A stretch of 64,000 bases of DNA from Eremophila alpestris peregrina. Taxonomy: Eukaryota; Chordata; Aves; Passeriformes; Alaudidae. A model generated the notes under the pieces. The model did no database searches. It was not told where the DNA came from and saw only the letters and a program-made list of their open reading frames with translations. The stretch spans positions 11,844,492-11,908,491 of the forward strand of contig WMCF01000016.1 in assembly GCA_009792885.1 (NCBI GenBank), given 5' to 3'. This document shows positions 26,701-38,700 of the stretch, piece by piece (the stretch's first letter is position 1; each line of letters begins with the position of its first letter). The position numbers and the translations under genes were made by a program.

Positions 26701-29700
26701 TGAGCTGTGGGTTGGCACCACTGCAAGTGCTTGTGTGCAGTGGTTTGTGGAGTTTAGTGGGGTTTTGGGTCTTGAGACAAAAACTTCCTCTAGATTTGCT
26801 GTGTAGTACTTAGAGAAAAATAATGCACTGGCACTTTTACTTTGCTCAGTCTTGAAGACGTGTTAGGGAATTGATGTCAGCAAGAATGTTTTTCTTGAAG
26901 TGTTTATTTGTCCATATTTTAGACTGCACTCCTTACCTGAGTTGGGTGGGAAGACACGTGATTGGAGATGTGCAGAACATCACCATCAGTCAGTTTGCAT
27001 GCCAGGAGCAGGTGGCTGTGGTGATCCTTTGGACAGCAAATGCCATTGGTAAGTTCTAGAGGGAAATGGACTCACTGATCATGGGTTTGGTAATGACTTC
27101 CTGCTCATATGTTTTAAGTCAAATAATTAAATTATGCTTGGAGTCATTGATGCAAACTGCCTAAGAAGAAAGGTATTCTTTCACCTTTGCACAGCTCTTA
27201 TTTTTCTGGCTTGCTTCAAAAACACCCTTAAAACTGGGATGTTCTCTGCAGCAATACACTGCTTTTTAGTGTCCCAGTTTACTGAATTCCTGTTCTTCAG
27301 AGCTGTGCAGCTGTCCCTGGTTTCATCTTCTGCCCTAAGGCTTTGGTGCATTTCAGTGGCATTGATTTAGTTCCTGATACACTTAAAGGTTCTTTAAGAT
27401 GCAGATTGTCTTAGAGGTGGAAAACATAATCTAATCACAGCTATGCAAACTTAAATGTGTTTCCTTGCCAGGTCTGGTGATGTGCAGTATTCCTCAGTTA
27501 CTTCAGTGTCACTGGAAGTACCTTGTTGCCCACTAGAGCAGTAGTGTCCAAAATTGGGAATGTGCAGAAATCAATTTCCACTAAGAAATTTATTTCTGGG
27601 CTTTAAAAGAATATGTGAAAATTGCAGTGAATTCTGCAGAAACTGTGCAGTTGAAGGCATTTGCTAATCTCCAGCTGCAGGAATGAAACATCCATGGCAA
27701 ACAGAGCCTGGTGCTCTCCCCTATAATCACCAGAGGTTAATCCCTTGGGCAGTTGGAGGACAGAGCTGTTCACACATCTCTGGTAACATGGGAACTGGAC
27801 ACTTTCTCCTTCAGGCCTTCATGTCAGCACAAATAGTGCTTTTGTTCCATAGAATGCTCAGAACACGTTTGGCAACACTTCATCTTCTACAAAATTATAA
27901 AGCATTAATCAAAACACACAAACCCCTGAAAACTGGTGAGCCAGAGGAGGTGGTGGAAAATGTGGAAATGATACATTTGGGATTTGATTTTTTGAGTTTA
28001 CAATCAGAGCATAAATTGAAATGAGCCCATTCTGATTTATGTAGCATTTAGTTTACAAAAGCTGTGTCTGTGTCACTGATAAATCTGTGTAATGCTGTTG
28101 AAGAGATGCAGTTAGATGGAGCAGTGAGAGTTAAAGAGTTGTGCAGTGCCTGTGATACCTGAGCCACAGAACTGTCACAGGGTAACACTGGCATTTTCCT
28201 GGGATTGTCACATCACTGGGACTCAGTTTAGTCACATCATGAAGTCATTCTGTGATGAGAACATTGCAAAGACACTATGCTGAGATATAGTGGAGTAACT
28301 TGAACAAAATGGGTGTAGTTCTGGCAGCAGTCATGAATAACTGGAAGTATACATGCACTGGAATAAATTCCATTCCATTTAAGTCAAGTTTTCTGTTAGC
28401 CCTTACTGTACTAGAACTAAAGAAGTTGTAACAATTGTTACCATTTTAATCTGGTAGTCTCGGAGATGAGAGTAAAATTTATAAAGGAATATTTCTATAA
28501 TTCACCAGCAAAATGTTTAATTGTTAAAATGAAAATGTGAAATTACTATGAAGTATTTCTGAAGGTGAAGAAGGTACTGATAACTTATATTGCAATTGTA
28601 ATATTGGAAGCCCCAGATGAGACATGGGCCCCTCTGTTCCAAGCATTACACAAGTGTGCAGTGATTGCAGCCTTTGCCAAAGACTGAATTCTAGATAGGC
28701 AAGATGGAATATGCAGAAACAAGTATTAAATACAAACATATTTCATATGCCTGATAAGTTTTATTTTTAAAGGCAAATGAAATATATTCAAATGACATAA
28801 AATACCACATTCTGTATTTTGAAATATTAATCTTCTGTTTAAATGTCCTGCTGTTTGTAGGGATTGAATACCTGAAGGGATTTCGAGTAATCCTTGAGGA
28901 GTTAAAATCAGAGGGAAGACAATGCCAGCAGATGGTGTTAAAGGATCCAAAGCAGCTCAGCCCCAGTTTTAAACGAACAGTAAGTGCTTTGTTTCAAGAA
29001 AAGTTTCAGTGTTGTTTGCCTGTGTGGGTAGTCTTGAAAGTGTTTCTCATCTTGGAATGGTTTGGGTCATTAAAGCTCATCCAGTTCCAAACCCCTGCCA
29101 TGGGCAGGGACACCTCCCACTATCCCAGGCTGCTCCAAGCCCCACCCAGCCTGGCCTGGAGCACTGGGAGGGATGGGGCATCCTCAGCTTCTCTGGGCAA
29201 CCTCTGCCAGGTTCTCACTTCTCTCACACTGAAGAATTTCTTCCCCAGTACCTAATGTAACCCTGCCCTCTTCCACTTTGAGACCATTCCCCCTTGTCCT
29301 ATTGCTCCATGCCCTTGTGAAAAAGTTGGTTGGTTCCCAAAAGTATTATTGGTGAAATTAGTGATAGTTGTTGCTTTAGAGACAGGTCCTTTTGTTCCTT
29401 TGACAGAAACTTTCCTGCAGTTGGGAGCTGTCGTTTTGGTGACTGGAGTACAGATGCACATCTGTAATAGTCACAGACTATTGTAAGTGTATTGAGATTC
29501 CTCATGTCAGTGAAATAGAGAGGTAGAGAAAGGATTCTTAATGTATAAATTTCAGCCTTTGATTGAAAAATACTTTCAGCTCTGGTAGTTGATTTTAAAA
29601 CATGTTGCAATCTTGTCTTTTTTTGTAGGGAATGGAGTCCCAGCCCTTTGTAAACCTGAAGTTTGAAACAGATTACTTTGTAAAGATTGTTCCTTTTCCT

Positions 29701-32700
29701 TCCATTAAAAATGAAAGTAATTATCACCCATTTTTCTTCAGAACTAGATGTAAGTATTGCATGTAATACAGTGTGGCATATAACAGAGTATTGCATTTTA
29801 TACAGTATTGCATATCATCTCTTCTGGGGACCTCCCTTCCCCTCAATGTTTTGGTTTTCCCAACACAGGAATGTGGTGGATGATGATGTTGGATGAGTCT
29901 GGGTTAAGTGGTTACTGCCATTGTCATGGAAGGAAGATCTGGGTGTCAAGCAGAGAGAATTGGCATGCCATAGATAAATCTGTGGGGTGTGAACATAAGT
30001 GTTAGGCAGCAACCAGAAGAAAAGTCTCAGCTGAGCCTGAGATTCTCTCAGGTTTGCCCAGAGCAGGATTGTTCCTGTGGTTCTCAGTTAACCCTTGAAG
30101 ATGGTTTGCTCCTCTCTGGACATTGTGGAGAAGGGCAGGTTGTTTTTTGCTTTTGAGATTACAATTTGAAAACAGCCATCTAAAGACAGATGTAGATGAG
30201 GATATCTAAAATTAGGCAGCAGCAGATCAAGCTGAATTTCTCACAATTACTCAGCAATTCCCATTGGAGATAGAGGGAAGACATTTGAATAAGCTCCTCA
30301 GTGCTCACACAGTGTGGTGAGAAACTGGAAGTACCTTTTGAGGGAAACTGTTGATATTTGTCCTGCTAAGGGGTATAAAACTTGCTTAAGGTTTTCCAAG
30401 TCTGTCTGATAATGCAGACCACTGTACCATTGGTAGTAGTGCTCAGCATGCTTACTTACTCCGAGTTAAATATATTTAAGACTAGTTTTAACTTCCTCTC
30501 CTGATGTGCTGTGCCTGGTATTATCCCTTTTGTCTCACTAAGAAATGTGATATTCAAATTAATGTTTTTCCTACAAAGATGAGAAGGGACTTGAAATCAT
30601 AACAAAGGAGTTAAGTTTGGAAAGTGCATTTAGTCCAGGTTTATTAGAGTCTGGGAAAGAAGTGGGGGTATTCAAATTGATAAACTCCCTACTTTTTGCC
30701 CTTGTTCTTTTTCTGTTTAAATAGCATAGCTGTTTGATAATGTATAATTAATATTTTTTCTGTGTATTTGTAGCATGTGAATTATTGCTACAGCCAGAAA
30801 ACCTTGTCTGCAAACCTTGTAAGTAAAATGTAACATTTCTACATATTAATCCTATAAAAAATTACTGTACTTGAGGAGTCATTTTGTGATTCATGACTGT
30901 CTCCTCTGACAGACTGGAAGCCAAGGAATGTGAATGTCACCCAGCAAGGTTTTAACATGCAAGTGTCCTTTGATCATGCACCTCACAACTTTGGGTTTAG
31001 GTACTACTTCCTGCACTACAAACTGAAGCATGAAGGGCCATTTAAGCAGAAGACCTGCAGACAGGTATGTGGCTGAGCCTTGCAGCTCTTGAAAGCACAA
31101 AACCTATTAACATGAGATGTTCTAAGGTCTTAGAGAAACTTTAAAAATGTAATATAAAGTAGTATCAGTTTTAAAATTGTAAAGTTGTATAAATTTTTTA
31201 ATTGTCTATGTGATTGGGCAGACTTAGTTCTGCTGATTTAAGGTGTGTTAATACAAGAGTGCACTGCCTGTTTCTAAATCAAATCAATATGAATTCTTTG
31301 GTTTTAGAAGTATGTGAATTGCTTGCAAAGTATTCTTTTTTTGATGCAGGAGCAGAACACAGACACTACAAGTTGTGTTCTTCAGAATGTATCTCCAGGG
31401 GATTATATAATTGAGGTAATGTTTGTAAACAGAATTTTGTACAACACCTAAGTGAATGTGTTAATGGGAAAATGGAGTAAAATTAAAATATTTCAAATCA
31501 CACTGGTAGAATTGAACTTCAGGTATCCCTGCTGAAGTGACTTGGGGCAGGTAAATTTTCCAGAATGATGCCTTTTTTGGGCTTAGGTAGAAAGAGAGGC
31601 CAGACAAAGTTAGAATAAAAAACAGATACATTTAATGAAGGGCCTTCTGGTATATTAAGGGCAGGTGAAGCCTCCCCAAGGGGCTACACCCAGAATGGAC
31701 AATGGCCATGAGTTTTTCAGACAGATGTAAGTGTGGGCCATTTACACATCAGCGGTTAATCCTCCAATTACAGCTCAGCTAATTAAGTTGTATTTCCCCC
31801 AGTTTGCTCCCCCCCAAATTCACTTTTGTTTATACTTTTTGGGGCCTCAGGCTGTGTGGTGTCCTTGGATCACAGGCTCAGAGGGATTGTTTTGTCTGAC
31901 CAAAACGTGAAGACAGTTAACTAACACTCCATATGGTGTTTAGAGTTATGCACTAATGCAGTACAGGATTTGAAAAATACAAAGGCTAAAATCAGAATGT
32001 TCTTGACTTCTCCACAGCTTTGCTTCCCTGAGTGCATAGCACTTTGATTTGTGCCTTGAACTGAAGTTGTGGGCCTGCATAATTCCTGGACTTCTTTTTT
32101 TTTTTTTTTTAAATTAGAATTCCTTTTCTTGGTCAATTTTTATTACCCTAGTTTGTGCTGCTCATTAGTTTTAACGATTTGAACAGTAATTTTCTTCACA
32201 TTTGGTTGTAAAAGCTGTTAGTTATTTTCATATTGCAGAAAATAAAATTAATCTTTTACTTTTCCAAGCTGGTTGATGACACCAATACAACAAGAAAAAC
32301 AATGCATTATGCACTAAAACCAGGTATGAATTCTGTTTTTTAAACAATTTACTATATTTACTATATTAATTTAGATTCAGTTTTAATTATGTTGAAAATA
32401 AGTCTCTATTTGCCCTTTGTCTGTTTGCCATAATCTAGACTATTGGTATAGTTGTGCTGTGCTTTTTTGACCTAATGGACAAAGAGTAGAGATGCACACT
32501 TGAGCACACACATGTGCACCTCTGCACTTTTATATTTAGTGGAGTTTAGATCAATCCATCATTGGAAATCTTTATGGGACAGTGGCTGTTGTTGTATATG
32601 TGGATATGAGGAATGAGAACCTTAACTGCATACAGCTGAGAGTGCCATAGTGTGGAAATGCTGTAATGGAACTGTGGGAGCAGCCTCAACACATCCCCTG

Positions 32701-35700
32701 TGTCCTTCAGCCCTGGTCTGAAGGTCTGGAGAATCTGTGAGGTGAATGCTTCACATGCCTGTGGGTCAGACCTGTTCCTGAGACACTAAACAGGGATTTC
32801 AGAGTGGAACTGCAGCCTCAAAACAGCCACAGTGGATAAAATGCTCTGAATCCTAATGCACATTGCTGAGGGTGAGCTCTGCAGGAAGGCAGTTCTTCCT
32901 CAATGGCAAGTTCAGCACCCTGGAACCAAAACATGTCAGTTCAAATAACCACTGCATATCTCATCAAAATGCTTGCCACAGGGGTGTTCTCCTGAGGCTG
33001 GTGTGAGCTGCAGCTCTCCTTACTTGTGAGAGTCACTCTGATGCTGTGGCAGTGGGGTGACCACCACAAAACCTGATGTGAAATGGAGCAGAACATGGTA
33101 ATGGAGCCTGCTGTACGTTCAACAATGACCTGGGAACAGAGCACTGCAGCAGTTTTGCATTGAAGATTTGCTTAGATCACTGTGACCCAGCTGATTTGCA
33201 CGTGTCTGATGGTGCTTTGTTTCCCCAGTGCACTCCCCCTGGGCTGGCCCCATCAGAGCCATTGCCATCACAGTGCCTCTGGTTGTCATCTCAGCCTTTG
33301 CCACGCTCTTCACCGTCATGTGCCGTAAGAAGCAGCAAGGTGAGAGGGCTCAGTCAGAGCACTGCTCCATTCACAGATCTGCTTCTGCAACCAAAACAGG
33401 CTCAGTGCATAGGTTCACTCCAGAAATACCTCTGTCTGAAAAGCTTTCTTTTCTGTTTCTCTGTCCTTCCTCCCCTCAGCTTTTTGTGTGTTGAAACTTG
33501 TAGCAAATTTGTAATCAGTGCTCGATGGTAATTGGTTGCCTGGGCAGTGTTGTGTCACAGATCAAGGCTTCTCTGGTGACAGGAGAGAACAAAAGCACTA
33601 TTGGAAAATACTTTTTATTTCCTATTACTTTTTCTTTGAGAAAGTTCTACGTGACCATGTAGATTATAAACAGATTTGTAAATGGAAATGTTTTCAACAC
33701 TCCCTTATTTTACTCAGAAATATCTAATTCATATTTATTTTAAATCAGAAGGAAAGCAAAGCCATGTGATGCCAATACATTTCACAGTGCTGTCTGGAAT
33801 ACTGTCTACAGCTGCTTTTCCAGATTTGCTCACTTTCCTGGAAGTTGTCTTTACCTTTCATTCTAAGCCATCTTCCTAAATTTACTCTAAGCCCTGCTTG
33901 CAGAGGTTTTAGATTCCATCCCTGCTTGCTGACTTCTCCTCTGTATCCAGGAGCTGGCAAGCAACACTTGATACATTTAAATGTTAAACATATATTGGTT
34001 TTCTATATCCAGTTAGAGAATCATGTGGTTTCATGAATAATGGAAAAAGAGATTACTTCTCCAAACCTCACATATCTGTGTTATCCACCTGAATTTTGGC
34101 ACTGAGATATACTGCAAGTGCTTTATGCCAGCTGGGTTAAATCCTTTTGCCTTCTGGTACTTCTGTAGTTATGCCTTTGCTCACAGCTAGCACAGTTCCA
34201 ACAAAAAACCCAGACAAATCACTGAGGATTTGGCTGCAGAGAGAGTTGTTCCAGAATAGTTATTCCTGATGAATTGTTCTGAATTGAATCCCTAGATGGA
34301 TATTTGTATTTTGTATTACTCATACTTTATTCCAAATTAGCTTAATCAGCTGTAGAATTAGATTGAATTAGTCTGGCATGAGGCCAGACTTTTATGTTCC
34401 AGCATAAAAGCATCTATGCAAGGAAAGAAACACTAATAGCTATTTTGATTTAAATTAATCATATCTTAATTCAAATTAATGTCAAATAATGTCCAAACAT
34501 GGGTGTGTATAAATACACTAGAGAAATCCTGTATGATATCCTGAAAGGGTCTGTGGACCTGGAGTTGAATATTCTTACCTGGCTTATGTTGTGTTTTGGG
34601 TTTTTTTAACAAGAGACTTTGTTAGAGGGGAAACTCTTGAAGATGATACATCTTTTAGACTTAGAGTATTTGAACAGAAGTTTCAAGACTGCTGAAGCTA
34701 AATAAAGGTGAAACAACCTCATTCTATCTATAAAATAAACATTGTGTTTTCTGAGTTGGACAGAAATAACTGCACATTTAACTTTGAAAGTGTATTCCAC
34801 AGGCAGCAGCTTTTAAGCTGGATAAATAGTGTGTGCAACTTCTCTTTTTCAGCGTGGAAAGGAGAGGAAAATCTTTAGGGGAAAAAAATTACTGTATGCA
34901 TGAGTAAAGAGCCTACAAAAGTAATAAAAACTCCAAACAAAATCAAGCTTTATAGTGTGAACTCTATTTTCTCTTGCCCTTTAGAAAACATCTATTCCCA
35001 CCTGGATGAGGAGAGCTCAGAGTCCTCAGCCTATGCTGCAGGTGTCCATGTGGAGAGGCTTCGTCCCCGGCCAAAAGTGTTCATCTGCTACTCCAGCAAA
35101 GACTGCCAGAAACACATCAATGTCATCCAGTGCTTTGCTTACTTCCTTCAGGACTTCTGTGGCTGTGAGGTAAACTCAGCATTTCACATGGAAACAACTT
35201 TTCCTTAATTGAAACTGCACTCCCAAAGTTCTGTGCTTGAGAAGTGGATGTTTCAGTCACCCCTTTCCACAGAGATACGTTTTGTTAGTTTTCTAAACAT
35301 TGTATGAATTTTCTTTACTTGGGGAAATGATCTTATCCAATGTAAAAAAACCAAAGCAACCCAAATCAACAGAATAGAGGAAGATCATGATTTCAGGACT
35401 TTCATTTGGCCATGTTAAGCTTGCTTTGAATTAAGTGCTTTTTCTGTTCAGTAGGTCTTACATCTTTGTAGTCAGCAGCCACAAAGGCCTATTGTCTGCC
35501 TGATAGACTTTGGTATTCCTAAAGTGTGTTTTGTATTGTAATTTAAAAGAAGTTGAAACTATTAAGACTTCTACTCATAGAGCAAAACTGCATTTTTAGG
35601 ATTACTTGTTGACAGCATGTACTTACTAATTGATTTTATTCTTTTGCTTCCCTTCTGTTCCATTAACACTGTAAAATCAGCAACTATTTTTTTCTTGTTT

Positions 35701-38700
35701 TTGATAAGATATGAAAGAGACATTTGAATTGCTACTTTGAATGAGCAGGCTTAGAATCTCATAGTCCTATCTGAAACAGAATCAATATGGGGTCAGTTTT
35801 TCAGTTCTCAGCTGGAAAAAGGCAGGACAATTGTTGATCCCTTTGTGCTGCATTTTTTCCTCCCAGCCCTGGGATATGAAGGGGATGGGCTGGAGCTGGA
35901 TTTCATTACAGCAACTCTGCTCTCTGGTGTCCAAACACAGAAACACAGCCCAGGCTCCTGTGTGTGCTGGGGATGGTCACAACTCTTTCATCTGTGTAAA
36001 GCACCTCAGGATAAACTATTTTATAAGTAACTTACTTGAAACCCCTTTTAGAGATGTACTTTAGCCCTACTACACTGCTCCTCTTTGGAACAGTGTTGGG
36101 ATGAGTTCTTACTGCTCTAACCATGGAATACATGGTCTGGGCATGATACAAAATTTATATAACAAAATACTGATAGCACCTATGTACAGAAATAATGCAT
36201 GTTGTTATTAAAGCTGTGGAGTTTAATACAAAAAGTGATGCTCAATGCATGACAGAAGAGTTGCACAAGTATTTTTCATATGGAATTGCAATGTTTTCTC
36301 ATAAAGGATAAAACCAGTGGCATTTAATAGCCATTTAAAATAATAATCTGTCCATAATAACAATCCTGTCACACAGGATTTTGAAGAACAGAAACAAAAC
36401 CAGACACAAAACTACCTGCATCTCCCAAGGAGCAGTGAAATGACCTCTGTTCCCCATGCATGGGCTGGAGTTGTGTGTTTGGAAGGAGCTGACAGTGATC
36501 ATCCAGTCCAGCTGACAGAGCACTGAGACAGGATCACTTCCTTCCTGGGCTGTGGCAGCACTTCTCAGGAGTCCTTGTGCTCAGGCATCCACCTACTCTG
36601 TCTTCTGATGGGGCAGAGTTTTCCTCTCTGCTGTGGGTGACAAAGCAGAGCAAAAGTTGTTCTCTGGAAAAATGCTTCATAGAAGGTTTTAGAAGTGGTT
36701 TTGATGTGTCTATTCTGCATGTTTTTTACATCTGCTTTTTTTTTTCTCTTACCCTACCACTCATTCCTCCTGTGAGATGAAGCATTGTGTCCCCCATCTT
36801 GCTGTACACAAGCATTTCAGATAATGTAGAATGGTCAGAAAGCTTGACAAAGTACAGAATAAAATAATTCCTAGGATAAAATTTTCAGAGCTTTCTTGTC
36901 AGGTAAAACTGCTGTTGTTTTGCATCCTAACTGGAAGGTCTTGACATTATAGGCACTAATTATGTTTCTATCTAGATATGGAAATTCTTGACATCACACT
37001 TCATTAATATGCAAGGATGATAACTGAATATGGCACTTAGGGGCAGGGTTTAGTGGTAGACTTGGCAGGGCTGGGTGCAGGGTTGGACTTGACCTTAAAG
37101 GTCTTTTTCAATCTAAACAATTCTGTGATTCTGTTACTTCTGCTACATGCAGCACATTATGGACCTAGAATACAATGGTAAATTGTTTGAGGCAAACACA
37201 ATTGTTTACTGTGGATTGATGATACCAAATTTGATTATAAGTTAATTGTGGTTTACTTGATCCAGCTGCATTTTCTATGTTCTTTTTATTCCCCAAGTAA
37301 TATTGCTAGGTATCAAATCCATAGTGGTTTTTGTTTATTTGTTTGTTTTTTTTAGGAACCACTTGGGTTTATATACATAAAACTTAATATCAACCAGAAT
37401 TTTGTTTTTCTTTTCTAGGTGGCTTTAGATTTGTGGGAAGATCTCAAAAACTGTAAAGAAGATCAGAAGGAGTGGCTTATGAAAAAAATAAATGAGTCCC
37501 AATTTATCATCATTGTGTGTTCCAAAGGAATGAAATACTTTGTTGAGAAAAAGAACTGGAAGCACAGAGGAGTGACCAAAGATGCAGGAAAAGGAGAGCT
37601 CTTTCTCTTTGCTGTGTTTGCTGTTGCAGAGAAGCTTCGACAGGCAAAGCAGAACTCAGCTGACCTCTGCAAGTTCATTGCAGTCTACTTTGATTACTCC
37701 TGTGAGGGAGACATCCCTGCTATTCTGGACCTGAGCACCAAGTACAAACTCATGGACAATCTGCCCCAGCTCTACTCTCACTTACACTCCAGAGATCTTA
37801 GTGCTCAGGATTCAGAGGGGTTTCCTGTCAACGTCAGTAAAAGGAATTATTTCAGGAGCAAATCTGGGAGGTCCCTTTATGTTGCTATTTGCAATATGCA
37901 TCAGTTCATTGATCAGGAACCAGATTGGTTTGAGAAACAATTTATTCCCTTCCCTCCACCTTCTTTACACTACTCAGAGCCTGTCATGGAAAAATTTGAT
38001 TCAGGCTTGGTTTTGAATGACTTGGTGAATAAACAGGTGATGGATGGTGATTTTTACCTGAAAACAGATATAAATATTTCAGTGGGGAATTCAGACTCTC
38101 ACTGTATAATTCAGCACTTAAACCTTGGAGAAGATGTAGAAACTCAGGACATTCAAGGTGGTGGCAGCTCTGTCCTTCAGCCATTGTTACATGTTGTTAA
38201 AGCTTCAAATCTGAAAGACATGCCTCGAGATTCTGGAATCTATGATTCTTCTGTTCCTTCATCTGAATTATCTTTACCTCTAATGGAAGGACTATTGACA
38301 GACCAAATGGAAACTTCTTCCATTACAGGAAGTGTTTCTTCATCATCAGGTTTAGGTAAGATACAGCAGTGTTCCAAAACTTCCATTCAGTTACTGTGCA
38401 TATTTGTGCCATCTCCAGATAGGTAAGATAATATGTGAGCAGCCATTTAGAAGGCTGCAGAGAAAGGAAAAGTTGTATAAAGATGGTAAAACATGTGGAG
38501 TAACACTGGAAAAACAAATCTTTTTCTAAACTTAGTGTGTGGAGGAAACCTCAGCTAGGTAAGATTTCACTAAAATTCTATTAATAAGTTACTGCTCATT
38601 AATTGACCTATTCTAGGAGAGAGAGCTTCTTCCTTCCAGGGATTCCATGGCAGCTGGGATTTCAGCTGACAGCTGTGTGCTGTTATCAAGAGGGTGAGAT

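Noticed and set aside
27683..28024. 113-codon open frame in intron 3
   Set aside because: No recognised homology and no splice sites. The IL17RD frame is complete without it.
28932..29260. Open frames running from exon 4 into the intron
   Set aside because: They read through the exon 4 donor into a reverse CR1 copy. The real exon ends at 28979, as the phase match to exon 5 shows.
36480..36520. Possible reverse CR1 end in intron 11
   Set aside because: Only a short stretch resembles the CR1 pattern and the diagnostic end sequence is missing.
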